Origin: an uncultured Lachnospiraceae bacterium
GTDB taxonomy: Bacteria; Bacillota; Clostridia; Lachnospirales; Lachnospiraceae
DNA: 11,343 nucleotides
NCBI GenBank assembly: GCA_947651335.1
Contig: CANSYV010000017.1
Span: 1-11,343 of the forward strand
Reading direction: 5' to 3'
Position numbers and translations under genes: made by a program. The notes beneath the pieces were generated by a model. It was not told the origin of the DNA. It did not search any database and saw only the letters and a program-made list of their open reading frames with translations. Below, in pieces: positions 1 to 7,111 of this stretch (position 1 is the stretch's first letter; each line of letters begins with the position of its first letter).

Positions 1-33
1 TCTGTTGTGAGCTTCATTGATAACATTTTTCAT
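1..33 (-). CDS. 5' end of an unidentified gene (partial, runs off the window)
   Basis: Only the first 11 codons are present, reading MKNVINEAHNR. The ATG at 33-31 is preceded on the minus strand by a strong ribosome binding site (GGGAGG, 48-43) with suitable spacing, and the frame is open to the window edge. It lies in the same direction as the two transporter genes, about 220 bases beyond the symporter stop, so it could be the third gene of that operon or have its own start. Eleven residues are too few to name a family. Confidence 0.6.
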   Translation of the reverse strand, partial: MKNVINEAHNR

Positions 34-101
34 TTTGCAATACCTCCCAATTTTTATTTCTTTTGTCCCAACTCAAAACTTTAAAAGTACGTTTCAAGCA
101 T

Positions 102-251
102 GCTCTGACAATGTGCCTGCAAGTTGATAACTATCGGTAATACCGTGATATCATGCCATTGTACACAGCGGAGGAGAGAGCCATGCATGGCAGGGTCTGA
201 GCTGATACCTGGCTCCGAATAGATACCAACTTGCAGACACATTGTCACAGC
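102..251 (-). repeat. Long imperfect inverted repeat / RNA hairpin behind the symporter gene
   Basis: Bases 102-126 and 227-251 are inverted copies with two mismatches. The pairing continues inwards to 137 and 215 with one mismatch and one bulged base, giving a stem of about 35 pairs. One of the two outer mismatches is C/A on the plus strand but becomes a G-U wobble in a minus-strand transcript, so the minus-strand RNA folds better. The apical part (138-214) contains a perfect 12-base palindrome, GCCATGCATGGC (180-191). The outer arm ends one base from the symporter stop codon. No T-run follows, so it is not a normal terminator. It could be an mRNA-stabilising or attenuating hairpin, or a small inverted-repeat element; I see no flanking target duplication. 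Confidence 0.6.
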
Positions 252-252
252 C

Positions 253-1695
253 TCACTCCAGCTTGCTGCGCCTGCCTTTGCCCATCATCACATTACAGAC
301 AAGCATCCCCAGACTGGTGCCCAGTATGCCGGGAATGACGCCGCCTCCCAATATTTGATGCAGCCCAGGCACAATTTCGAACGAAAATGCCAGTATGATG
401 CCAATGGTGATGCCGATTTTCGCCGCCTGAATGTTCATCCGGGAACGGTTTTTGGTGGAACTGCGGTCTTTGAAGATCAGTCCCATGACAAAGGCTGGTA
501 TCAGAACACCGCCGCAGATGGTGTAGCCGTAAGTACCCAGCGCATAGATAAACGGTGCGTACAGTCCGGAAACCAGGGCCACGATGCCGGAAATCAAGGT
601 GGCTGCTTTTGCGTACCGGACGCTGACAGGCCCGTCCAGACGGCCCTCCGGGTCAATAATATCAGAGACAATATTTGCCGCTGCGCAATTGAGATGGGTA
701 TCCGCGCAGGACATGCACGCCGCCAGCACGCTCTCTGCCAGAATTACTCCGCAGACGACCGGCATTTTGTTGAGAATCAGCCATACCAGGGACTGGTCCC
801 CTGCGGTGGTGTTGAACATCAGTGTGGCAATTCCCAGAAGAATCATGAGAAATACCAGGATAATGTTCATGAAGAAGGTGATTCCATAAGCCTTTTTTGC
901 GCTGGCCACGTCTTTGGCCGCAAAGGCCCGGTTCCAGAATATGGGATTTGACACCGCCCCCACAAGCCCTGTGAGAAAACTGCTGATAATGACAATGGGT
1001 TTGTCCGCGAACAACTCCCATTTTGACGGGTCCACGGCAGTGACACTTTCTCTGAGCAGGGCCAGGTCAAAATGAAAACATTTCAGTCCGAAGTAAATGA
1101 CTGCCACAGAAAAGATCATCTGAACTGTTCCGTGGAGGGCGTCAGCGTAAATCACTGCCTTAACCCCGCCGCTTACGGTGTAAAATATGAATACCACTCC
1201 GCATATAACCACTGCCATTCTGTAATCAATGCCAAATATCTGTTCCAGCACATAGGACACGCCCATAATCTGGGCTCCCGGCCATACCAGATTGGGCATA
1301 AGCGCCGCCAGTCCCCCCACCCGGCGGATGTAGAGATCTCCGCCATAAAGATGGCTGGCAACAAAGTGGGGCATGGACAGATAGCGGAATCTGGACAGAT
1401 AAGGCGCCAGTATGTAACCCATGATAATGCCGCCGCAGAATCCCTCACCCAGCCAGAGCCAGTACGCGCTGATTCCCTCCAGCGCGCCTCTGCCCGCCTG
1501 GCCAATGAAATTCCCCGCGCCGCTGAAACTGGCCCATGCGGTCAGGAACAAGAGTACGGTTCCCGTTTTTTTATTTCCTATAAAGTAGCCTTCTGCATCT
1601 GTGGTATCTCCCTTTGTGGAAAAGCCGATGGCAAAGCAGAAAAGCAAATCAGCTATAACCAGGACGCCTGCTATAATGGTTGCTTCTTTCCCCAT
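253..1695 (-). CDS. Sodium:solute symporter family (SSS) transporter
   Basis: This 480-residue integral membrane protein is a secondary transporter that probably couples solute uptake to sodium entry. About 13 hydrophobic segments alternate with short loops. Residues 175-189 (SGGVKAVIYADALHG) match the family signature region between early helices, and residues 329-346, with S329 and D331 followed by further small and polar residues, resemble the sodium-site helix of the LeuT-fold SSS family. The length is normal for the family (450-550). The N-terminus starts cleanly with ATG after GAGGTG, and the stop of the MFS gene lies 8 bases upstream, so the two are cotranscribed and probably translationally linked. 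The substrate cannot be told from the sequence; organic acids, amino acids or sugars are all possible. Direct annotation as a proline or pantothenate carrier is not supported. Confidence 0.85.
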   Translation of the reverse strand: MGKEATIIAGVLVIADLLFCFAIGFSTKGDTTDAEGYFIGNKKTGTVLLFLTAWASFSGAGNFIGQAGRGALEGISAYWLWLGEGFCGGIIMGYILAPYLSRFRYLSMPHFVASHLYGGDLYIRRVGGLAALMPNLVWPGAQIMGVSYVLEQIFGIDYRMAVVICGVVFIFYTVSGGVKAVIYADALHGTVQMIFSVAVIYFGLKCFHFDLALLRESVTAVDPSKWELFADKPIVIISSFLTGLVGAVSNPIFWNRAFAAKDVASAKKAYGITFFMNIILVFLMILLGIATLMFNTTAGDQSLVWLILNKMPVVCGVILAESVLAACMSCADTHLNCAAANIVSDIIDPEGRLDGPVSVRYAKAATLISGIVALVSGLYAPFIYALGTYGYTICGGVLIPAFVMGLIFKDRSSTKNRSRMNIQAAKIGITIGIILAFSFEIVPGLHQILGGGVIPGILGTSLGMLVCNVMMGKGRRSKLE

Positions 1696-1703
1696 AAGAC
1701 ACC

Positions 1704-3023
1704 TCAGCTCTCCTGTTGTCCGTGTTCCTGAATGCTGAGCTTCTTAGAATACCTGGCAGTGACAAAAGCGGTAAGGACACCCAGTATCCCGCATCCAATG
1801 GCCCACAGCCAGATATAATCGTATCCTCTGTTTCCGAACTGGTCGATCCAGGAACCTGCCAGTTTGGCAAAATATACGTCCGGCAGGTAACACAGGGCGG
1901 AGATGATGCCTGTGGCAATGCCCGTATATTTCAGAGGAATTCCCACCTCCCCCAGGGTGGCAAAGTAGATTCCCCTCATACCGGAGTACACAATGGCAAA
2001 TGCAAAAGACACAGCCAGGCAGAGAACTACAGCACTTTTTGTGACAATCAATGCCGCACACAGGATGGTGGCTATTACAAGATAAATGCCCAGGGTTTTT
2101 GACTTGGAGCCTATCTTGTCAGCCACAAATCCGATTAAGAAAGTCATCACTGCCGCGATGATATAGTTCCGGATGATGGCAAAAAGACTTGCCTGTGTGG
2201 CGGATATCCCCAGCACGCTGGTGGTATAGGCGCCCAGATACCCATTTCCCGCTGATGTAAAGGAAAAGCAGAAGAAAATCAGGGCAGATATCATCCAGGT
2301 TCCGGGAAGCTTCAGAACGGCAATGATATTTTTCATGCTGAAGTCCGCCTGAACAGCCGTATCATCCTGTTCCTCCGCGCCGATAACGTCAGCGGGCACA
2401 AAGATTAATACCAGCAGGGCAAACACCAGGAAGAGCCCGCCGCTGATAAAAAGCAGAGTCCTCCACTGAGCTCCCACTGCCGCAGGGTCCATCTGTCCGT
2501 CTGCCAGGGCAGCTCTGCTCAGCAGTCCCACCCCCACAAATCCAATGACTGTTCCAAAGATGCCTCTGACAAATTCAGAGGTGGAGAACATACGGCCCTG
2601 TTCGCTGGCATTTCCCATTTTACGGGTCAGTTTCAGATATGCGGACCAGATCAGGAAACTGGTGCCCACTCCATACAGGAAATGGATAATCATAATGGAT
2701 GTACGGCTGGGCACTATGCCGAACCAGAAAGAACAGGCACCCATCACGGCGGCTCCCAGAATCAGCAGCCATTTCTCCTTAAACCGGTCTGCGAAAATCC
2801 CCCCGAATACATAGCCCACCATGGATACCACCCCAAATACCAGCCCGAAATCCCCAATAAATTCATTTACATAGTCAGCAGAGACCACAGGCTTGTACTG
2901 CGTGAACAGTACCACCATCTGGTCATAGTAGCTGTACCGCAGAAATGGAACATAGACCATAACTCCGGCCATCAATGCGCAGATTACAACAATAAACCAT
3001 CGTTTAGAACCAGTTACTTTCAT
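1704..3023 (-). CDS. Major facilitator superfamily (MFS) transporter
   Basis: This is a 439-residue secondary transporter with about 12 hydrophobic segments. The loop after the second transmembrane region carries GGIFADRFKEKW (residues 74-85), the MFS signature G-x-x-x-D-R-x-x-x-[RK]. An in-frame upstream codon would add 17 residues, but I choose the ATG at 3023-3021 because AAGGAGG sits 6 bases before it and the added stretch is not membrane-like. It is the first gene of the operon with the SSS symporter and is preceded by a consensus promoter and an operator-like site. The substrate is unknown. Pairing two unrelated carriers in one operon suggests import of related compounds or exchange of a substrate and product, but that is inference. 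Confidence 0.85.
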   Translation of the reverse strand: MKVTGSKRWFIVVICALMAGVMVYVPFLRYSYYDQMVVLFTQYKPVVSADYVNEFIGDFGLVFGVVSMVGYVFGGIFADRFKEKWLLILGAAVMGACSFWFGIVPSRTSIMIIHFLYGVGTSFLIWSAYLKLTRKMGNASEQGRMFSTSEFVRGIFGTVIGFVGVGLLSRAALADGQMDPAAVGAQWRTLLFISGGLFLVFALLVLIFVPADVIGAEEQDDTAVQADFSMKNIIAVLKLPGTWMISALIFFCFSFTSAGNGYLGAYTTSVLGISATQASLFAIIRNYIIAAVMTFLIGFVADKIGSKSKTLGIYLVIATILCAALIVTKSAVVLCLAVSFAFAIVYSGMRGIYFATLGEVGIPLKYTGIATGIISALCYLPDVYFAKLAGSWIDQFGNRGYDYIWLWAIGCGILGVLTAFVTARYSKKLSIQEHGQQES

Positions 3024-3084
3024 TCCTTTCCTCCTTACACCCCATAAAATAAACATGTTAACTTTTTGAATCAAAAAAATTTAG

Positions 3085-3096
3085 TCACTGCAGTGA
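3085..3096. promoter_or_regulatory. Perfect 12-base palindrome in the MFS leader
   Basis: TCACTGCAGTGA is a perfect palindrome lying about 40 bases downstream of the predicted transcription start and about 60 bases before the MFS start codon. It has the size of a repressor half-site pair. Its regulator is unknown, and a chance palindrome cannot be excluded. Confidence 0.35.
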
Positions 3097-3114
3097 TCAA
3101 TAAAAGCCAAAAAT

Positions 3115-3128
3115 GTAAACGCATTAAC
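3115..3128. promoter_or_regulatory. Operator-like site (LacI/GalR or CcpA type) at the MFS-symporter promoter
   Basis: GTAAACGCATTAAC is an imperfect palindrome around a central GC step, with 5 of 7 base pairs symmetric. Together with the preceding T it partly fits the catabolite-response (cre) consensus TGWAARCGYTWNCW, missing two positions. It lies just downstream of the predicted start of transcription, where bound LacI-family repressors block elongation or promoter clearance. Assignment to a specific repressor is inference. Confidence 0.4.
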
Positions 3129-3140
3129 TTTTATAACTTT

Positions 3141-3169
3141 ATTATATAAGCAGCGCCCTCAGATGTCAA
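3141..3169 (-). promoter_or_regulatory. Consensus housekeeping promoter of the MFS-symporter operon
   Basis: On the minus strand TTGACA (3169-3164) and TATAAT (3146-3141) both match the sigma-A consensus in all six bases and are separated by the ideal 17 bases. Transcription should begin near 3134, leaving a leader of about 110 bases. A promoter this strong normally needs a repressor, which fits the palindromes just downstream. Confidence 0.85.
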
Positions 3170-3207
3170 TACATAATTTTAATTTTTGAGCACAATTTCT
3201 GCCACAC

Positions 3208-3252
3208 AAAAAATGCGGACACATCACACATTCTGGCATGTGATGTGTCCGC
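3208..3252 (-). terminator. Intrinsic terminator at the end of the fumarase unit
   Basis: GCGGACACATCACA (3215-3228) pairs perfectly with 3239-3252 (14 bp, 10-base loop). On the minus strand the stem is followed by A and then six T (complement of 3213-3208), the classic U-tract. It lies 34 bases after the stop of the 81-residue gene and ahead of the MFS promoter. The plus-strand side has only a weak T-rich tail. Confidence 0.9.
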
Positions 3253-3285
3253 TATTGTCTAATTTTCCAGGGATATGGGCATGTT

Positions 3286-3531
3286 CTAGCGCAGGGTGGC
3301 CCCCTCTGGCCAGACACCTGTCTCGTGGAATTCGATAATCAGTTTTCCCGCCAGGCGCATCTCGTCAATCCGTTCTTTTGTGTAGGCCGGAAGTTTTACT
3401 GTGGATACACTGAGTTCTTTCTTTGCAATCTGGAAACTTCCGTCCAACTCAGTGGATGCCATCAGATTGGTATAACGATAGATAACCACATCCTGGTCTT
3501 CTGATTCTTTTTCACATCTCAAACATTTCAT
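3286..3531 (-). CDS. Hypothetical protein of 81 residues, last gene of the fumarase unit
   Basis: I do not recognise this protein. It is soluble, with no membrane segment or signal peptide, and begins MKCLRCEKE, so a single CxxC pair (Cys3, Cys6) sits at the extreme N-terminus. There is no second Cys pair, which argues against a complete YgiT-like zinc ribbon. The middle (residues 15-50) looks beta-rich and the segment around 50-70 may form a helix followed by a strand. A good ribosome binding site (AAGGAG) precedes the ATG, only 16 bases separate it from the fumarase beta stop, and a terminator follows, so it is a real, cotranscribed gene. A role linked to the fumarase iron-sulfur cluster or to metal binding is possible but only inferred from position. 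Confidence 0.75.
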   Translation of the reverse strand: MKCLRCEKESEDQDVVIYRYTNLMASTELDGSFQIAKKELSVSTVKLPAYTKERIDEMRLAGKLIIEFHETGVWPEGATLR

Positions 3532-3547
3532 GATTGTCTGCTCCTTC

Positions 3548-4108
3548 TCATTTCTTATGGTGTTTCAGATAAGCGGCCCTTCCTTCTTCGTAGAGGTTTC
3601 TGCCTTCACTGTCGATGATGACCACCAGAGGCATGTCTTCCACATAAAGTTTTCTGAGGGCTTCTGCGCCCAGATCTTCGTAGGCAATCAATTCGCTCTT
3701 TTTGATGCATCTGGCCAGAAGCGCCCCTGCGCCTCCGGTTGCGCCAAAGTAGACGCCGCTGTATTTTTTCATTGCTTCAATGACTTGTGGCAGCCGGGCG
3801 CCTTTTCCGATCATTCCCCGGGCGCCCACAGACAGCATAGCCGGGGCATAGGCATCCATGCGCCCGCTGGTGGTGGGTCCGGCGGAACCGATCACCTGTC
3901 CGGGTTTTGCCGGAGTGGGCCCCACATAATAGATTACGGAATCTGCCGGGTCAAATGGCAGGGGCTGTCCTTTTTCCAGTGCTTCGCACATTCGTTTGTG
4001 GCCTGCGTCTCTGGAGGTATAGATCGTTCCGGTGAGGTAGACGGTATCACCGGCATGAAGGCTGCGGGCTGTTTCCTCCGTAAGAGGCAGACGGATATGT
4101 TTTTCCAT
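3548..4108 (-). CDS. Class I fumarate hydratase, beta subunit (FumA C-terminal type)
   Basis: This is the smaller subunit of a two-part, iron-sulfur-dependent hydro-lyase that interconverts fumarate and L-malate in the cytoplasm. At 186 residues it has the usual beta-subunit length. It shows the expected blocks: LHAGDTVYLTGTIYTSRDAG near residues 18-37, GSAGPTTSGRMD in the middle (substrate-binding region of the family), MIGKG, and a glycine-rich GATGGAGALL stretch. The alpha-subunit stop lies 1 base before its ATG, and its ribosome binding site (GAGGTG) lies within the end of the alpha gene, so the subunits are made together. L-tartrate dehydratase and mesaconase have the same architecture; fumarase is the likeliest reading but substrate cannot be fixed from sequence alone. 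Confidence 0.9.
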   Translation of the reverse strand: MEKHIRLPLTEETARSLHAGDTVYLTGTIYTSRDAGHKRMCEALEKGQPLPFDPADSVIYYVGPTPAKPGQVIGSAGPTTSGRMDAYAPAMLSVGARGMIGKGARLPQVIEAMKKYSGVYFGATGGAGALLARCIKKSELIAYEDLGAEALRKLYVEDMPLVVIIDSEGRNLYEEGRAAYLKHHKK

Positions 4109-4109
4109 T

Positions 4110-4952
4110 TTAGATCACCTCTGTTTGATGGCGTGTCACATGGCAGCTGATATTCACTGCGCAGGGCATACCGGCAATGTGAGTGGGCATGGTTTCAATA
4201 TTTAGTCCAATGGCAGTGGTTCTCCCGCCGAAGCCCTGGGGTCCGATGCCCAGTTCATTGATTTTTTCCAGCATCTCCGTTTCTAAATCCCTGTAAAATG
4301 GGTCAGGATGGGAGGAATCAATGGGGCGGATCAGCGCCTTCTTGGCCAGCAGAGCCGCTTTGTCAAAGGTGCCGCCGATTCCCACCCCCACCACCATGGG
4401 AGGACAGGGATTGGGTCCCGCAGCCTCAACCGTTTCCAGAATAAAGTCTTTGATGCCGGAAAGGCCGTGGGAGGGCTTAAACATACGGATAGCGCTCATA
4501 TTCTCACTGCCGAAGCCTTTGGGGACAACGGAGACTGTGATATGGGTGCCCGGTACAATCTCTGTGTAGAGCATGGCCGGGGTGTTGTCCCCGGTATTCT
4601 CACGGCGCAGGGGATCTTTTACCACAGACTTGCGAAGATACCCCCGCTCATATCCCCTGCGGACACCTTCGTCCACAGCCTCAGACAAAGCACCTCCCGT
4701 AATGTGCACATCCTGTCCGATTTCCAGGAATACACATGCCATCCCGGTATCCTGGCAGATGGGCACTTGTTCCTGGCGGGCAATTTCAGAGTTTTCAATA
4801 ATCTGGTCCAGCACGCCCTGGGCAATTTCCCAGTCTTCCTGCCTGCGGCAGCAGCGAAGTGCCTGCCTCACATCTTTTGGCAGCTGCTGATTTGCCTCAA
4901 TACATAATTTCTCTATCACATCAGTAATCTGCTGTGCTTGAATTTCGCGTAT
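4110..4952 (-). CDS. Class I fumarate hydratase, alpha subunit; probable non-AUG start
   Basis: This subunit carries the [4Fe-4S] cluster of the oxygen-sensitive fumarase. Visible family blocks are ICQDTG (first cluster Cys), GSENMSAIRMFKPS, GPNPCPPMVVGVGIGG (second cluster Cys) and a C-terminal PCAVNISCHVTRH (third Cys region). The first conventional start in frame is GTG at 4919-4917, giving 269 residues, but it has no ribosome binding site. Upstream the frame stays open and reads IREIQAQQITDVIEK, which matches the family N-terminus that usually begins MREI. The initiating Met of relatives falls on ATA at 4952-4950, with AAGGAG at 4969-4964, 11 bases upstream. ATC at 4955-4953 is another option. 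With this start the protein has 280 residues, the family norm. It follows the antiporter gene by about 20 bases. L-tartrate dehydratase alpha is the alternative identity. Confidence 0.88.
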   Translation of the reverse strand: MREIQAQQITDVIEKLCIEANQQLPKDVRQALRCCRRQEDWEIAQGVLDQIIENSEIARQEQVPICQDTGMACVFLEIGQDVHITGGALSEAVDEGVRRGYERGYLRKSVVKDPLRRENTGDNTPAMLYTEIVPGTHITVSVVPKGFGSENMSAIRMFKPSHGLSGIKDFILETVEAAGPNPCPPMVVGVGIGGTFDKAALLAKKALIRPIDSSHPDPFYRDLETEMLEKINELGIGPQGFGGRTTAIGLNIETMPTHIAGMPCAVNISCHVTRHQTEVI

Positions 4953-4972
4953 GATATGATCATCTCCTTATG

Positions 4973-6157
4973 TTATGCATATTCTTTTTCCGGATATCTC
5001 GAATATAAAAGTTTCAGCAAAACAGGCGTTGCAATGGAAGATACAATAATCAGCAGGATAACAGCTGTAAAGTATACAGGTTCCATCAGCCCCACAGCAA
5101 GCCCTTTCTGCGCTACAATCAAAGCCACTTCCCCCCGTGTCATCATACCTACACCGATTTTCAGGGAATCAGAAGTGCTGAATCTGCAGATTTTTCCTAT
5201 GAGTCCGCAGCCAATGATTTTTGTAACCAGAGCCACCAGTATGAAAGCCAGAGAAAACAAAAGTATATTCACATTGAGATCGCTGATATCCGTTTTCAGC
5301 CCAATACTGGCAAAGAACACAGGGCCGAAGATCATGGAAGAACTAACATCCATTTTCTTGGCTATGTAGTCGGAGTCTTTGATACTGCAAAGGATAATCC
5401 CTGCCACAAAGGCTCCGGTAATGTCCGCGATGCCGAAATGAACCTCGGCAATGTAGGAAAGCCCAAAACACAGCGCAAGCCCGAAAATGGGAATCCTCTG
5501 GGTGTGGGGATATCTGTCGTCCAGGAATTTGAAAAACCGGTAGCTGATTAACCCCACCACAATGGCGAACAGGAAGAACAGTACAGTCTGGATGATCACC
5601 TGGCCGGACTGGGCCGAGTCGCTTTTAAATCCAATCACAAATGTCAGCACAATGATTCCGATCACATCATCAATAATAGCGGCGCTCAAAAGGGCAGTGC
5701 CCACTGTTCCCTGTAGATGCCCCATTTCCCGCAGTGCCTCCACGGTAATGCTCACAGAAGTGGCAGTCATAATACAGCCGATGAATACGGCACGGTAAAA
5801 TTCGTCCGTCCCCACTGCGGATGCTCCGTAGAATCCCATGTACAAAAAAGTTCCTCCTGCCAGCGGGACGGCCACACCGCTGCAGGCAATCAGGAACGCC
5901 ACGGGGCCTGTTTTGATTAGTTTCTTTAATTCTGTGGTCAATCCAGCGGAAAACATAAGCAGAATCACGCCGATTTCAGCCAGCTCAGCCATAAAATCCG
6001 AACTCTGGACCAGGCCCAGAACGCTGGGGCCGATTAAAAGACCAGCTACGATCTCTCCGGCCACCTGGGGGGCTTTGCACCTGCGGGCCAAAAGACCGAA
6101 ACATTTCGCGGTTACCAGTATAACGGCAAGGTCACGAAATATAGAATATTTATCCAT
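4973..6157 (-). CDS. CPA2-family cation:proton antiporter (Kef/Nap type, membrane domain only)
   Basis: This 394-residue membrane protein has about 12 hydrophobic segments and the Na+/H+ exchanger domain over its full length. Key features are AGEIVAGLLIGPSVLG (33-48), the extended segment TATS (131-134) that marks the unwound helix, the acidic pair D163-D164 in AAIIDDVIG typical of electrogenic ion exchange, GPVFFASIGLKTDI, and MTRGEVALIVAQKG near the C-terminus. It lacks the cytoplasmic TrkA-N/RCK domain of KefB and KefC, so it is more like GerN/NapA-type Na+/H+ or K+/H+ antiporters. ATG follows GGAGGT by 7 bases. It lies 36 bases after pyrD and just before the fumarase genes, in one direction, suggesting a link between pH or ion balance and carboxylate metabolism. 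The ion is unknown. Confidence 0.85.
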   Translation of the reverse strand: MDKYSIFRDLAVILVTAKCFGLLARRCKAPQVAGEIVAGLLIGPSVLGLVQSSDFMAELAEIGVILLMFSAGLTTELKKLIKTGPVAFLIACSGVAVPLAGGTFLYMGFYGASAVGTDEFYRAVFIGCIMTATSVSITVEALREMGHLQGTVGTALLSAAIIDDVIGIIVLTFVIGFKSDSAQSGQVIIQTVLFFLFAIVVGLISYRFFKFLDDRYPHTQRIPIFGLALCFGLSYIAEVHFGIADITGAFVAGIILCSIKDSDYIAKKMDVSSSMIFGPVFFASIGLKTDISDLNVNILLFSLAFILVALVTKIIGCGLIGKICRFSTSDSLKIGVGMMTRGEVALIVAQKGLAVGLMEPVYFTAVILLIIVSSIATPVLLKLLYSRYPEKEYA

Positions 6158-6193
6158 GGTAATTACCTCCGCACCTGTTTAATCTGTATCTCA

Positions 6194-7111
6194 TCAGCCG
6201 TCCACCGCCCCTGTGAGGCTGCGGATATCGTCTATCTTGTATTGTTCAAGATATGCCTCTATGCCATCTATGATATCAGCCATGGCGCAGGGATTTTGGA
6301 AATTTGCCGTTCCCACAGCCACTGCGCTGGCTCCGGCAAGGATAAATTCCAGCGCATCCTCAGCGGTCTGGATTCCGCCCATGCCGATAATGGGAAGTCC
6401 GGACGCGTGATGGGCTTCATAGACCATGCGGACTGCCACCGGCTTGATGGCAGGACCAGACAATCCTCCGGTTTTATTTGCCAGAAGAAACTTACGTCTG
6501 TGCACATCAATTTTCATTCCCGTGAGGGTATTGATTAAGGATATGGCGTCTGCTCCGCCGGACTGGGCGGCACGGGCCATCTCTCCTATATTGGTTACGT
6601 TAGGGCTCAGTTTCATAATGACAGGCTGGGCGGCGTATTTCTTCACCGCCCGGGTGATAGCCTCCAGAGCACTGGCATTCTGTCCAAAGGCAATGCCGCC
6701 CTCTTTTACGTTGGGACAGGACACATTGATCTCCAGCATATCCACAGGCTCTGCGGACAGCCGTTCCACCACCTGGCAGTAATCCTCCTGGGTTCTGCCG
6801 CACACATTCACCACCACCCGGGTGTCATACTGTTTTAAGAATGGCAGATCCCTCTGGCAGAATACCTCCACTCCTGGGTTCTGCAGGCCCACAGCGTTTA
6901 ACATGCCGCTGCTGGTCTCCGCCAGACGGGGAGTGGGGTTCCCGCTCCAGGGTACGCTGGCCACCCCTTTGGTTACCACAGCGCCCAGCCGGTTTAAATC
7001 TGTGTACTGGGCGTATTCCGTTCCGGAGCCAAAGGTGCCGGAGGCGGACATTACCGGATTTTTCAACGTTACCCCTGCAATTTCCACACTTGTACGTATT
7101 TTGGTTTTCAT
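6194..7111 (-). CDS. pyrD: Dihydroorotate dehydrogenase type 1B, catalytic subunit
   Basis: This FMN enzyme oxidises dihydroorotate to orotate in UMP synthesis, passing electrons to PyrK and then NAD. The 305-residue chain is a TIM barrel of usual class 1 length. TKGV (47-50) carries the FMN-contacting Lys, and NVSCPNVKEGG contains the catalytic base Cys132, which distinguishes class 1 (Cys) from class 2 (Ser). GMGGIQTAEDALEFILAGA near the C-terminus is the FMN phosphate-binding region. I choose the ATG at 7111-7109 because GGAGG lies 7 bases upstream and it overlaps the pyrK stop as ATGA; the 19-residue in-frame extension would lie wholly within pyrK. Presence of pyrK next door identifies subtype 1B. 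Confidence 0.96.
   Translation of the reverse strand: MKTKIRTSVEIAGVTLKNPVMSASGTFGSGTEYAQYTDLNRLGAVVTKGVASVPWSGNPTPRLAETSSGMLNAVGLQNPGVEVFCQRDLPFLKQYDTRVVVNVCGRTQEDYCQVVERLSAEPVDMLEINVSCPNVKEGGIAFGQNASALEAITRAVKKYAAQPVIMKLSPNVTNIGEMARAAQSGGADAISLINTLTGMKIDVHRRKFLLANKTGGLSGPAIKPVAVRMVYEAHHASGLPIIGMGGIQTAEDALEFILAGASAVAVGTANFQNPCAMADIIDGIEAYLEQYKIDDIRSLTGAVDG

Noticed and set aside
102..251. Insertion sequence or transposon end at the inverted repeat
   Set aside because: There is no transposase and no target-site duplication around the arms; a MITE remains possible but unproven.
1072..1731. 219-codon plus-strand open frame opposite the symporter
   Set aside because: It is antisense to a symporter with clear family features, has no ribosome binding site and no recognisable domain.
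3530..4150. 206-codon plus-strand open frame opposite fumarase beta
   Set aside because: It is antisense to fumarase beta, which shows all family motifs; codon patterns follow the minus-strand gene.
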